Shown here: positions 1-7,090 of the stretch, in pieces
How positions within the stretch are numbered: position 1 is the stretch's first letter
Layout: every line of letters starts with the position of its first letter
NCBI GenBank assembly: GCA_003223065.1
Contig: QHXU01000195.1
Location: 6,884-15,317, forward strand
Reading direction: 5' to 3'
Origin: Acidobacteriota bacterium
GTDB taxonomy: Bacteria; Acidobacteriota; Terriglobia; Bryobacterales; Bryobacteraceae
DNA length: 8,434 bases
Made by a program: the position numbers and the translations under genes
The notes under the pieces: generated by a model
Database searches by the model: none
The model's input: only the letters and a program-made list of their open reading frames with translations
What the model was told of the DNA's origin: nothing

Positions 1-123
1 CCGACCGCACTTGTCGCATCATCACAAACCAGCCCGCTCTGCACGCGTCCACACCCGCGACCCATGGCATCGCTGCTATGATGCGTGTTTTCCGCGGACG
101 TCGCAACCTCTTATTCGTCTGGT

Positions 124-2595
124 TTATTCATGGCGAAGAGCCATGAGCGGATCGATCCTGGTGGCACGCCGGGCGGGAACAAATGTGGCCAGAAGCGCAA
201 CCACGGCCAGGGTGCCCGCCACCATCGCGAAAGTGAGCGGGTCGGCGGCCTTAACCCCGAACAGGAGACTCGACAGCACCCGCGACAGGCCAAAGGCGGA
301 CACCAAGCCAAGCACGATGCCGATCGCCGCCAGGCGCATGCCCTGGCCCAGGATCATTTTCAGCACCTGCTCGCGGCCGGCGCCCAGCGCAACGCGGACG
401 CCGATTTCCTGCGTACGCTGTTCCACGCTGTAAGAGATGAGCCCGTAGATGCCGATTGCCGCCAGCAACAGGGCGGCTGAAGCAAACACCGCAAGCAGCA
501 GCGTGTTGAAGTTCGTACGCGCGGTCGATTCCGCCATAACGCGCTCCATGGTGCGGATTCTCGAGGGAGCCAGTTGCCGATCCACGGCGAGAAATTCGCG
601 CTCGATGGCGGGGCTGAGCGTGAGCACATCTGTTCGAGCTCGAACCATCCAACTCAGCGGGAGGACGTTGTTAGCCAACCTGGTCAAACCGTCGGTGATC
701 TGGCCCGCGGGAACATACATGACCGGCTGCGCGCCCTGGCTCAATCCGACTTCATGCACGCTGCCAACGATGCCCACGATTTCACGCGGCGGCTCCTCGA
801 ACTCGGGCCCAAGCCCCTTGCCAATTGTGATCCGCTGTCCGATGGGATCGCCTTTAGGCCAATGCTTCCTGGCGAACGCCTCGTTGATGACGACGACGCC
901 CGGAGACTTGCCGGTATCTCGCTCATCGAACACGCGGCCACGGAGCAGCGGAATGCGGAGAACCTGGAAGTAGTGCGCTGAAACGGAACGCCACTGCTCA
1001 TCGCCCTCCCACTTTCCGCCGCCCGCCGGCGTTCGACCCTCGATGCTAAATGGCAGGTCGATTCCGCCCTCGAGCGGCAGAATGATCGCGCTGGCCGCCG
1101 ACTGAATTCCCGGCAGGGCCTCGATGCGCTCGCTGACCTGGCGCACCAGAATCTCGACCTGAGCCGTGCTGACGTACCGGCCGCTCGCGAGCGATGTCTT
1201 CAACGTGAGGACGTTCGAAGCATCGAACCCGGGATTCACGGCACGCAGGCCTGCAAACGTGCGGATCATGAGCGTGGCCCCAATCAGCAAGACCAGCGCG
1301 AGCGCGATCTCTGCAACCACCAGCAGGCCGCGGATCCGGTTCTGTTTGAGACCCGTTGAGGTGCGGCCGCTCGACTCCTTGAGATACGAATTAACATCCA
1401 GCCGCGAGACCTGAAGGGCGGGAAACAGCCCGAAGAGAACGCCCGTCAACAGCGACACCCCGAACAGAAACACAAGCACGCGCCAATCGAGCATGGAGAG
1501 TGTGGAAGCGGCGTGAGAAGGATCGTTGATACGCGGAATGTTGCCCGGGCTGGCGGCGAGCAGCGCGCGGACACCAGCCGCGCCCAGAAAGAATCCGCCC
1601 GCGCCTCCCGCCAGCGCGAGCAGCAGGCTCTCGGTGAGTAGTTGACGGACGATGCGGCCGCGGCTCGCACCGATGGCAGTGCGGATCGCAACTTCCTTCT
1701 GGCGCCCGGCCGCGCGCGCCAGCAGCAGATTGGCGACATTCGCGCAAGCCATCAGCAGCACGAAGCTCACTGCGCCGGCCAGAATGAGCAGCGCAGGCTT
1801 GACCTCGCCCGCGATCGCCTCGCGCAGCGGAATGACGCCTACCGTTTCCGTCTTGTCCATGGTCATCGGATAGGTGGCGCGAAACTGTTCGCCGATGATC
1901 TTCAGCGCCGCCCGCGCCCCGTCGATGGTCGCGCCCGGACGCAATCGTCCCGCGACCAACAGGTAGTGGCCCTGATTGGTGCTGTTGGGGTCGGCCTGCA
2001 ACGGGACGTAAAGATCGGCCGGCGGGTCCGGCTGATATCCCGGAGGTAGAACACCGACTACCACGTATGGCTCGGAATTGAGCAGGATCGGCTTGCCGAC
2101 CAGGTTCCGGTCGCTCGCGAAGCGGTTCTTCCAAACGTCAAAGGTGACCACGACAAATTTTCCAGCGCCGGGCAGGTCCTCCTCTGCCGTAAAAGTCCGG
2201 CCAACAATCGGCGAGACGCCAAAGACATCGAAGAATCCCGCTGAGACGTGGAGAGAGGTGAGTGGATCCGGGCGATCTGAGGCGCCCAGACTGAGACTAA
2301 GGCCACCGAAGTCGTAGGCAGCCATGGACTGGAATGCCTGGCACTTTCGCCAGGCCATGAATTTCGGGATCGAAGTCGAGTTCCCGGTTCCGCTCGGGTA
2401 CTGGCGCTGGACGCGCATGATTCGTTCCGAATCGGTGAACGGCAACGGGCGCAGCAACACCTGATTGAGGACGGAAAAGATGGCGGTGTTGGCGCCGATC
2501 CCCAAAGCCAGGGCCAGCACGGCGACGATCGTGAAGCCAGGACTCTTCCACAGAACGCGAAGCGAGTGACGCAGGTCGGAAAGAAAACCACCCAT
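124..2595 (-). CDS. ADOP-type duplicated ABC transporter permease (FtsX/MacB-like)
   Basis: Predicted 823-residue inner-membrane permease made of two tandem MacB/FtsX-type units. The first unit has a membrane helix near residues 21-45, a large periplasmic MacB_PCD-like region to about 265, and three helices near 268-290, 322-345 and 373-395. The second begins with a helix near 421-446, then a second periplasmic region, then helices near 696-720, 752-776 and 786-808. The cytoplasmic coupling-type motif occurs twice, as QKEVAIRTAIGASRGRIVRQ (299-318) and TQEIGVRVALGAGREQVLKM (728-747), which shows the internal duplication. The end IDPLMALRHE is typical of the family. The ATG at 2595 was chosen because MGGFLSDLRHSLRVLWKSPG is a normal family start, whereas the open frame upstream runs into the acetyltransferase gene. 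The ribosome site is weak. No ATPase gene lies in the window, matching the orphan nature of this family. The transported substrate is unknown; lipid, peptide or drug export would be guesses. Confidence 0.93.
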   Translation of the reverse strand: MGGFLSDLRHSLRVLWKSPGFTIVAVLALALGIGANTAIFSVLNQVLLRPLPFTDSERIMRVQRQYPSGTGNSTSIPKFMAWRKCQAFQSMAAYDFGGLSLSLGASDRPDPLTSLHVSAGFFDVFGVSPIVGRTFTAEEDLPGAGKFVVVTFDVWKNRFASDRNLVGKPILLNSEPYVVVGVLPPGYQPDPPADLYVPLQADPNSTNQGHYLLVAGRLRPGATIDGARAALKIIGEQFRATYPMTMDKTETVGVIPLREAIAGEVKPALLILAGAVSFVLLMACANVANLLLARAAGRQKEVAIRTAIGASRGRIVRQLLTESLLLALAGGAGGFFLGAAGVRALLAASPGNIPRINDPSHAASTLSMLDWRVLVFLFGVSLLTGVLFGLFPALQVSRLDVNSYLKESSGRTSTGLKQNRIRGLLVVAEIALALVLLIGATLMIRTFAGLRAVNPGFDASNVLTLKTSLASGRYVSTAQVEILVRQVSERIEALPGIQSAASAIILPLEGGIDLPFSIEGRTPAGGGKWEGDEQWRSVSAHYFQVLRIPLLRGRVFDERDTGKSPGVVVINEAFARKHWPKGDPIGQRITIGKGLGPEFEEPPREIVGIVGSVHEVGLSQGAQPVMYVPAGQITDGLTRLANNVLPLSWMVRARTDVLTLSPAIEREFLAVDRQLAPSRIRTMERVMAESTARTNFNTLLLAVFASAALLLAAIGIYGLISYSVEQRTQEIGVRVALGAGREQVLKMILGQGMRLAAIGIVLGLVSAFGLSRVLSSLLFGVKAADPLTFAMVAGTLAVVALLATFVPARRATRIDPLMALRHE

Positions 2596-2661
2596 GATGC
2601 TGAATACGGAGTGGCCGGGAATAGGTTCCACTAATAACAGCTGCGCAAAACAATTAAGCCG

Positions 2662-2679
2662 CAGCCATCTCGTTGGCTG
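2662..2679 (-). terminator. Possible weak terminator after the acetyltransferase gene
   Basis: A perfect 6-base-pair inverted repeat (CAGCCA / TGGCTG, 6-base loop) begins 8 bases past the acetyltransferase stop codon on the minus strand. A T-rich stretch reading TTGTTTT on that strand follows, but only after about 9 more bases. The stem is short and the T-run is not directly attached, so this may only attenuate read-through into the permease gene, or may be chance. Confidence 0.25.
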
Positions 2680-2687
2680 GTACCGGG

Positions 2688-3221
2688 TTATGCGTTGCGG
2701 AATGCTTCGTTGTATTGGATGATGCCTGACGCGCCGTGGAGGAAGCCGGGGTGAAGCTCCAGAATCATGAATGTTTCCTCGGGCACGTCGTATTCGCAGC
2801 CAATTCCAAAGCCCTTGGCAGGTAAAAAGCCAAAGCGCGGGTAGTAGTTGGGATGTCCGACCACAGCAACTGCGCCGTACCCCAGTTCCTTGCAACGCTC
2901 GAGACCGGCACGAACCAACGCCGAGCCGATGCCGTTGCGTTGATGTCCTGGTATCACCGCCATTGGGGCGAGCCCCATGATCTTGAGGCCGGGATGCGCA
3001 GAGAGCGAAACTGGCGAAAACATGATGTGGCCTACTACGGATCCATCCTGTTCGGCGACAAGTGACACTACCGTCTGCGCTTCTTGTCGCAGAGCGTCAA
3101 CAAGGCCGGCCTCGGCCGGGGTTTCAAAGGCTGATTCGTTAACTGCGTGTACGGCGGCCCAGTCGGTTGGTTGTTCGGGTCGAATCAGCATGTCACTGTC
3201 AAGATGCGGCACGAGCGCCAC
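2688..3221 (-). CDS. GNAT-family N-acetyltransferase (YhbS/COG3153-like)
   Basis: Cytoplasmic acetyl-CoA-dependent N-acetyltransferase of GNAT fold. The N-terminus MLIRPEQPTDWAAVHAVNESAF (from residue 11) is a typical first strand and helix. LAPMAVIPGHQRNGIGSALV (84-103) carries the acetyl-CoA pyrophosphate-binding QRNGIG loop. GHPNYYPRFGF (122-132) is characteristic of the YhbS-like subgroup. Length is normal. Two starts are possible: GTG at 3221, with AGAAGG 5 bases upstream, or ATG at 3191, which matches usual family N-termini but has no visible ribosome site. I used GTG; the ATG form would be 167 residues. An in-frame TAA lies 21 bases before the GTG. The gene is 84 bases downstream of the 63-residue gene and 92 bases upstream of the permease, on the same strand. 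The acceptor substrate cannot be told from sequence. Confidence 0.9.
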   Translation of the reverse strand: MALVPHLDSDMLIRPEQPTDWAAVHAVNESAFETPAEAGLVDALRQEAQTVVSLVAEQDGSVVGHIMFSPVSLSAHPGLKIMGLAPMAVIPGHQRNGIGSALVRAGLERCKELGYGAVAVVGHPNYYPRFGFLPAKGFGIGCEYDVPEETFMILELHPGFLHGASGIIQYNEAFRNA

Positions 3222-3305
3222 CGCTGCCTTCTGGTCGCTCTCTTATGAAGATCGCCATCCAGGTCGCCTAGCAGACGTCCAGCGCGATGATCGCCTTGCG
3301 GCCGG

Positions 3306-3497
3306 TCAGGATGACACGGCCGCTGTCTGCGCGCGTTGGATCAGCGAGTCGAGGAGTGCGAGCCGTTCCCGCAGCACATTTCGAAAATCCGGGGTGTCGG
3401 TATGCCGGATCGCGAATAGCTGTTGCCGCTGCTCACGCTCGAGTAATTCGAGAATCAGGCTCAACTCCGGGTCCGAGACGATAAGTTGATGCGTCAT
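3306..3497 (-). CDS. Small helical protein of unknown function, 63 residues
   Basis: Short but credible gene. ATG at 3497 is preceded by GGAG at 3503-3506 with 5-base spacing, a better ribosome site than most genes here have, and the frame fits neatly between its neighbours. The protein has no signal peptide, membrane segment or cysteine. It starts MTHQLIVSDPELSLILELLE and continues with many Glu, Arg and Leu residues, predicting two amphipathic helices (about 9-25 and 38-57) around a polar turn (RHTDTPDF). That suggests a small soluble helical hairpin, perhaps dimerising or binding a partner. I do not recognise a named family. Same-strand position between the NmrA-like and acetyltransferase genes suggests possible co-transcription but says nothing firm about its job. 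Confidence 0.72.
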   Translation of the reverse strand: MTHQLIVSDPELSLILELLEREQRQQLFAIRHTDTPDFRNVLRERLALLDSLIQRAQTAAVSS

Positions 3498-3514
3498 GGG
3501 TTCTCCAGCTAAGA

Positions 3515-3544
3515 ATCATACTTCTCTCTTGCCGCCCGCGCCAA
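3515..3544 (-). promoter_or_regulatory. Candidate sigma-70 promoter for the 63-residue gene
   Basis: On the minus strand TTGGCG (3544-3539) and TATGAT (3520-3515) are separated by 18 bases. The -10 hexamer matches TATAAT at five of six positions and the -35 matches at four. Transcription would start near 3508, leaving an 11-base leader that just includes the GGAG ribosome site at 3506-3503. It would let the 63-residue gene, and perhaps the acetyltransferase, be made separately from the NmrA-like gene. This rests on pattern only. Confidence 0.33.
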
Positions 3545-3548
3545 CACC

Positions 3549-4421
3549 TCAGCCGCCACCGAGCTGCTCACGGAGAAAGCCGCCAAACGGTGTGAGCGTA
3601 ATTGGGTAGGCTGAAAGAAAAGTCCTGTCGGCGCGCAAGCCCTTTCGCTCCACGAATTCCACAATCTCTAGCACAGCATCCAGAGCCTGATTGAAAGGCC
3701 GCACCATCCGGCCGACCCAGCGCAGCGGCGCAAGTGGAATCCGCGCCACGCGGAAACGCCGCCCGACCACTCCTTCAAGCAGCATCATGCAATCGAGCAT
3801 CGAAAGGTCCTCTGGGCCGCCAAACTCGATGATTGAATCCCCAGCCGGAGCACGCGCGAGAACCAATCGCGCCATCTCTGCGATATCACGAATCGCGATG
3901 TAGCTCGTCCGGGTTGTGCCGGGACGCGGAATAACCGCGATGCCGGTGCGCCGGGCCCAACGGACCAGCGGCACGAGATTCTCCATGAAACCCGCAGGAC
4001 GCAAAATTGTGTAGTGGAGACCGCTGGCGGCCAGACGCTCCTCAATGAATCTCTTGTTCCGAAAGATGCGTGGCGCGTCGGGCGCGTCCGCTCCGATCGT
4101 TGAAGTAAACACAACATGTGCAAGGCTCTCCCGCCTGGCGGATTCGATCAAGTTCAGGTTGCCTTGGCGATCAATCCGCTCCAGGTCAAAGCCGGAGCGC
4201 ACTGAGGCGGCCGTCGTGATGAGCGCGGTGCATCCGCGACAAGCCTTCTGCAGGGACTCCGGATTGCGCAAGTCCCCGGTAACGAGCTCAGCGCCGGAGC
4301 CCAACAACACCGAGACGTTCGATGCCGGACGCACCAATGCTCGAACGGGCACACGGTCCTGGCTCAGCCGCCATACAATGGCCCGGCCTAGTTTGCCGGT
4401 TGCTCCAACCACTAAAACCAC
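3549..4421 (-). CDS. NmrA-like NAD(P)-binding oxidoreductase/sensor (atypical SDR)
   Basis: Soluble Rossmann-fold protein of 290 residues in the extended or atypical short-chain dehydrogenase group (NmrA/YtfG/YcfL-like). The glycine motif GATGKLG (6-12) directly follows the first strand. VRP at 30-32 offers an Arg suited to the NADP phosphate, and GDL (49-51) is the usual adenine-side motif. The segment HYTILRPAGFMENLVPLVRW (136-155) is typical of NmrA-like proteins. The classical catalytic YxxxK pair is not evident, so it could be an atypical reductase, an isomerase, or a redox-sensing regulator. GTG at 4421 is the first start after an in-frame TAG six bases upstream; an AGGA lies about 14 bases before it, rather far. 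A second GTG at 4412 would remove only three residues. It is divergent from the PhzF-family gene, with 108 bases between starts. Substrate unknown. Confidence 0.9.
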   Translation of the reverse strand: MVLVVGATGKLGRAIVWRLSQDRVPVRALVRPASNVSVLLGSGAELVTGDLRNPESLQKACRGCTALITTAASVRSGFDLERIDRQGNLNLIESARRESLAHVVFTSTIGADAPDAPRIFRNKRFIEERLAASGLHYTILRPAGFMENLVPLVRWARRTGIAVIPRPGTTRTSYIAIRDIAEMARLVLARAPAGDSIIEFGGPEDLSMLDCMMLLEGVVGRRFRVARIPLAPLRWVGRMVRPFNQALDAVLEIVEFVERKGLRADRTFLSAYPITLTPFGGFLREQLGGG

Positions 4422-4450
4422 AGCGCGCTACTGTTTCCTTTCTGCGAGAG

Positions 4451-4479
4451 AGAATACTTCCGCGGGTGGAGAAAAACAA
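4451..4479 (-). promoter_or_regulatory. Candidate sigma-70 promoter for the NmrA-like gene
   Basis: On the minus strand TTGTTT (4479-4474) and TATTCT (4456-4451) are separated by exactly 17 bases. Each hexamer matches consensus only partly (3/6 and 4/6), but the spacing and location, about 30 bases before the GTG at 4421, are right. The predicted start near 4444 gives a short leader containing the AGGA ribosome-site candidate. I could not pick a convincing promoter for the divergent PhzF-family gene from the same 108 bases. Confidence 0.33.
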
Positions 4480-4529
4480 TCCTCACCGGCCGCATCGGCT
4501 GAGACCCGAGATCCGATAAGATAGCGGCC

Positions 4530-5507
4530 ATGAGCGAACCAGCAAGGCGGCGGTTCTTGGAGAGCATCGCGGCGTCGGCGGCGCTGAGCGTGGGCGGAGC
4601 GGTCACGGGCAGGCCAGCGGGGCGGACACATGCGTTTGTCCAATGGGACGTATTCACTTCCGAGAAGCTCAAGGGCAATCCACTGGCGGTTTTCACCGAT
4701 GCGCGAGGTCTGGCAGACGCCGAAATGGCGGCCATCGCACGCGAGACGAATCTTTCGGAAACCACTTTCATCTTCCCGCGCGACTCAGCGACGGAGCGCG
4801 AGCGGGGCGTGCTCGTCCGTATCTTCACACCGCGCGAAGAGCTTCCGTTCGCCGGCCATCCGACGCTCGGGACAGCCATGGCGCTGCGCGCGAGCCGCTT
4901 GCCGGATGCGGCGGAGATAGCGCTCGAGCTCAAAATCGGCAAGATTCCGGTCGTATTCCATAAGGAAAGCGACGGCAGGGTTTTCGGTGAGATGCGCCAG
5001 AAGGATGCTGAGTTCGGCGAGAGCCACACGCGCGATGCTGTCGCGCCGCTAGTCGGGCTGAAGGTGGACGACATCGCCTCAGACGTCCCCATACAGGCGG
5101 TTTCCACCGGATCATTTTTCGTAATCCTGCCGCTGAAGTCGCTGGCTGCGATCCGCTCTCTGCGCATGAATTACGCGGGAATCAGCGAATACCTGGCGCG
5201 CACAGGCCGCCGCAACTTCTACTGCGTGACGCGCGAGACCGAGGATCCCAAGGCGCGACTGCACGCGCGGCTGGTCTTCAACGGTGGTGAGGATCCCGCC
5301 ACCGGATCAGCGGCTGGTTGCGCGGCTGCCTGGATGGTCAAGAACGGCGTAGCCCGCTCAGACGAGCAGGTCCTCATCGAACAGGGCGCAGAAGTGCGCC
5401 GCCAGGGCCGAATCTTCGTGCGCGCAATTCGTCAAGGTCAGGACGTTGTGAACGTGCGCGTGGGCGGTCACGCCGCGGAAGTGATACGCGGAGAGTACTC
5501 GCTGTAG
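4530..5507 (+). CDS. PhzF-family isomerase/epimerase-like protein with a Tat-like N-terminus
   Basis: Member of the PhzF phenazine-biosynthesis-like family, with the diaminopimelate-epimerase fold. Conserved pieces appear in order: NPLAVF (50-55), NLSETTF with the catalytic-type Glu77, FAGHPTLG (108-115), STGSFFVIL (192-200) and EDPATGSAAG (254-263) with Asp255. So the active-site set looks complete. The family core starts near residue 34. Before it comes an extension with RRRFL (6-10) and a hydrophobic Ala/Gly/Val stretch (about 12-27), resembling a twin-arginine export signal; family members are normally cytoplasmic. ATG at 4530 has only a weak ribosome site, but no internal ATG lies before the core. 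There is no phenazine cluster nearby, so a phenazine role is not supported and the substrate is unknown. It converges on the small membrane-protein gene, with 25 bases between stops and no clear terminator. Confidence 0.93.
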   Translation: MSEPARRRFLESIAASAALSVGGAVTGRPAGRTHAFVQWDVFTSEKLKGNPLAVFTDARGLADAEMAAIARETNLSETTFIFPRDSATERERGVLVRIFTPREELPFAGHPTLGTAMALRASRLPDAAEIALELKIGKIPVVFHKESDGRVFGEMRQKDAEFGESHTRDAVAPLVGLKVDDIASDVPIQAVSTGSFFVILPLKSLAAIRSLRMNYAGISEYLARTGRRNFYCVTRETEDPKARLHARLVFNGGEDPATGSAAGCAAAWMVKNGVARSDEQVLIEQGAEVRRQGRIFVRAIRQGQDVVNVRVGGHAAEVIRGEYSL

Positions 5508-5532
5508 CGGCTCCGGTTGCGCGTCCGCCACG

Positions 5533-5904
5533 TCATTTGTAGCGTTTCGCGGCCGCTCTGCGGTATGGGATATGTACCGTGCGACTATCCAGCCCCGGAG
5601 GAAGCAGTTCGTGGTGGTGACTACCGGCCAGCACAAACTCGGATGCGTCGTGCCATTCTTTCTCGACGGGAACAGTTTCTCGTAGCTGGTTTTGCGGCGC
5701 TTTCGGCGGTTTTTCGAAACGTACACCTTCGCTCGCGTAACAAACCAACCCTCCCAGGAACCAGTGGAGCACGCCCACGGCCAGAAGCACCCTCACCTGC
5801 GTTGGGGTTAGGTCTCGAAAGAAAATGTTAGTCAGCGCGACTGCGCCGCAAGCCATGCCCACATAGAGCCACCACAACACCCAACGGTGAATCCGAACGT
5901 ACAT
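5533..5904 (-). CDS. Small two-helix membrane protein of unknown function
   Basis: Predicted 123-residue inner-membrane protein that I do not recognise. It has two hydrophobic segments (about 8-29, rich in Trp, Val and Ala, and about 36-56) joined by a short charged turn (RDLTPTQ). A polar C-terminal tail of roughly 65 residues follows, including SHHHE (95-99) and a basic end (YRRAAAKRYK). The short N-terminus with Arg4 and Arg7, and the Arg in the turn, leave the topology ambiguous. ATG at 5904 is well supported by AGAGGA (5918-5913), 8 bases upstream. Its start is divergent from the methyltransferase gene and its end converges on the PhzF-family gene, so it is probably a single-gene transcript. 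The histidine cluster could bind metal, but that is speculation. Confidence 0.8.
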   Translation of the reverse strand: MYVRIHRWVLWWLYVGMACGAVALTNIFFRDLTPTQVRVLLAVGVLHWFLGGLVCYASEGVRFEKPPKAPQNQLRETVPVEKEWHDASEFVLAGSHHHELLPPGLDSRTVHIPYRRAAAKRYK

Positions 5905-5929
5905 ACTATCGTTCCTCTGCTACTATTCT

Positions 5930-5951
5930 AGGCGCAATCGCACAGGCGCAA
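5930..5951. repeat. Perfect direct repeat AGGCGCAA x2 in a divergent promoter region
   Basis: AGGCGCAA occurs at 5930-5937 and again at 5944-5951, separated by TCGCAC, giving a 14-base period. It lies inside the 52 bases between the divergent starts of the small membrane-protein gene (5904) and the methyltransferase gene (5957). Tandem half-sites in such a place could be an operator, but 14 bases is not an exact helical repeat. On the minus strand the copies read TTGCGCCT, and the outer one could also serve as part of a -35 element, with TAGAAT 15 bases later. Confidence 0.45.
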
Positions 5952-5956
5952 GTACC

Positions 5957-7042
5957 GTGGACGATTCTCTTGACCAGATCTGCCAGGATATACTTGAGGT
6001 GGCGCCCGGCCTACACAGCGCCGGGACGTTCTCCGCGCGGACTTTCAAAGCCATTGCCAGGGCCGCCCGCAAACTACAAATCCGCAATTCCGTTGAAACA
6101 GGTTCGGGTGCGAGCACGCTCTTGTTCTCTCACGTGAGCGAGCATCACACAGTGTTTGCCTTGGACGACGGAAGCGGCAGCGTTACGAATGTACGCCGGT
6201 CACCGCTGTTACGTCAGCATGCGGTCACTTTCGTGGAGGGTCCCACCCAGGTCACCTTGCCACAGCACCGCTTCGCTGAAAAACTGCAGGTGGTTCTCAT
6301 TGACGGCCCGCACGGCTATCCATTCCCAGATCTCGAGTATTATTATCTCTATCCCCACTTAGAGACCGGCGCCCTGTTGATTCTCGACGACATTCATATT
6401 CCCACGGTCCATAACCTCTTCCAGTTCTTGCGACGGGATGCAATGTTCGTTCTGGACGAGGTGGTTCGAACAACCGCATTCTTCACACGCACTAGTGCTC
6501 CAACATTCGATCAGTTCGGAGATGGCTGGTGGCAACAGAAGTATAATGCCAGACCCCTCCTGCGCTATACATGGCGGGAAGAGATAAAAAAGCTCTTGCC
6601 TACGTCAATGCAACGAGGCGTAGCGCGAATGAAACGGAGAGTATTACGCGGATTCTCTCAAGCATCCGTGGAAATTCTCGTCCCTCAAAGCGGCGCGATC
6701 GTGACGGACGCCGGCTTAGTGGAGGGATCCGCAACCCTACCACCTGATTCGTTTCTGTGGGTTTTGGCTCGCCGCAAGGATTTTAGCGGATGGTGGCCTC
6801 AAGGAATGGGGGCCGTACCGGTGGATCGGAACCGCTGGAGGGTGCCGGTCACCTACGGAGGACCTCAAGATAGGGGTTCGGATTTCGAACTTGCGGCTCT
6901 CGTCGTCCGGCAAGCGACCCACCGGTTGTGGGCAGACTGGGTAGCACGAGTGAGGGAAACCGGCTTGTTTCCTCCGGTTCAATTGCCTCCTCCTGGCTTT
7001 GTGCTGGGGGAAGCATTTCGAACCGTGACCAAAGCCCCGTAA
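5957..7042 (+). CDS. SAM-dependent methyltransferase-like protein with an extra C-terminal domain
   Basis: Protein of 361 residues. Residues about 25-180 resemble class I SAM-dependent methyltransferases of the Methyltransf_24 type: VETGSGAST (46-54) is the SAM-binding glycine motif, FALDD (67-71) supplies the acidic residue after strand 2, LIDGPHG (114-120) and LLILDDIH (140-147) are later core strands. A basic linker (about 205-235) leads to a second domain (about 237-348) rich in beta-strand: VEGSATLPPDSFLWVLARR, WWPQG, RWRVPVTYGG and GSDFELAALVV. Similar glycine/tryptophan-rich sandwich modules occur at the ends of other bacterial proteins, but I cannot name it with certainty. GTG at 5957 is the only ATG, GTG or TTG after the in-frame TGA at 5888; its ribosome site is weak. 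Codon use looks somewhat less GC-biased than in neighbouring genes (for example the Tyr run at 128-130 uses only TAT), which hints at transfer. The methyl acceptor is unknown. Confidence 0.82.
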   Translation: MDDSLDQICQDILEVAPGLHSAGTFSARTFKAIARAARKLQIRNSVETGSGASTLLFSHVSEHHTVFALDDGSGSVTNVRRSPLLRQHAVTFVEGPTQVTLPQHRFAEKLQVVLIDGPHGYPFPDLEYYYLYPHLETGALLILDDIHIPTVHNLFQFLRRDAMFVLDEVVRTTAFFTRTSAPTFDQFGDGWWQQKYNARPLLRYTWREEIKKLLPTSMQRGVARMKRRVLRGFSQASVEILVPQSGAIVTDAGLVEGSATLPPDSFLWVLARRKDFSGWWPQGMGAVPVDRNRWRVPVTYGGPQDRGSDFELAALVVRQATHRLWADWVARVRETGLFPPVQLPPPGFVLGEAFRTVTKAP

Positions 7043-7090
7043 ACTTCAGCCAAGCAGCCCAATCGTATCGCGATTCTAACCAGCAGGATA

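Noticed and set aside
77..82. TATGAT resembling a -10 element on the plus strand.
   Set aside because: There is no -35-like sequence at suitable spacing and no downstream plus-strand gene for it to serve.
128..146. 7-base-pair hairpin (TCATGGC / GCCATGA) overlapping the permease stop codon, considered as a terminator.
   Set aside because: It lies mostly inside the last codons of the permease (MALRHE) and is not followed by a T-run on the minus strand. It is explained by the coding sequence.
11..480. Two overlapping plus-strand open frames of 131-140 codons at the left end.
   Set aside because: Their products are Arg/Ala-rich with no family resemblance, and they run antisense to the well-supported C-terminal half of the permease. 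Open antisense frames are common in GC-rich DNA.
1391..2134. A 247-codon same-strand open frame within the permease gene.
   Set aside because: It is an alternative frame rich in Arg and Gly. The overlapped frame has clear membrane helices and coupling motifs.
2596..2895. A 100-residue N-terminal extension of the permease frame.
   Set aside because: It overlaps the acetyltransferase gene, reads as low-quality sequence, and the family start MGGFLSDLRHS follows a clean ATG at 2595.
4412..5167. A 251-codon minus-strand open frame opposite the PhzF-family gene.
   Set aside because: The product is rich in Ser, Arg and Ala with no recognisable motif, while the opposite strand carries all PhzF family motifs. 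It is a GC-rich antisense shadow.
4530..5507. Possible phenazine biosynthesis locus, from the PhzF-family gene.
   Set aside because: No other phz-type genes are nearby, and the PhzF family is widespread outside phenazine pathways.
7061..7075. AATCG / CGATT inverted repeat between the convergent methyltransferase and hydrogenase-related genes, considered as a bidirectional terminator.
   Set aside because: A 5-base-pair stem with no T-run on either side is too weak to call.
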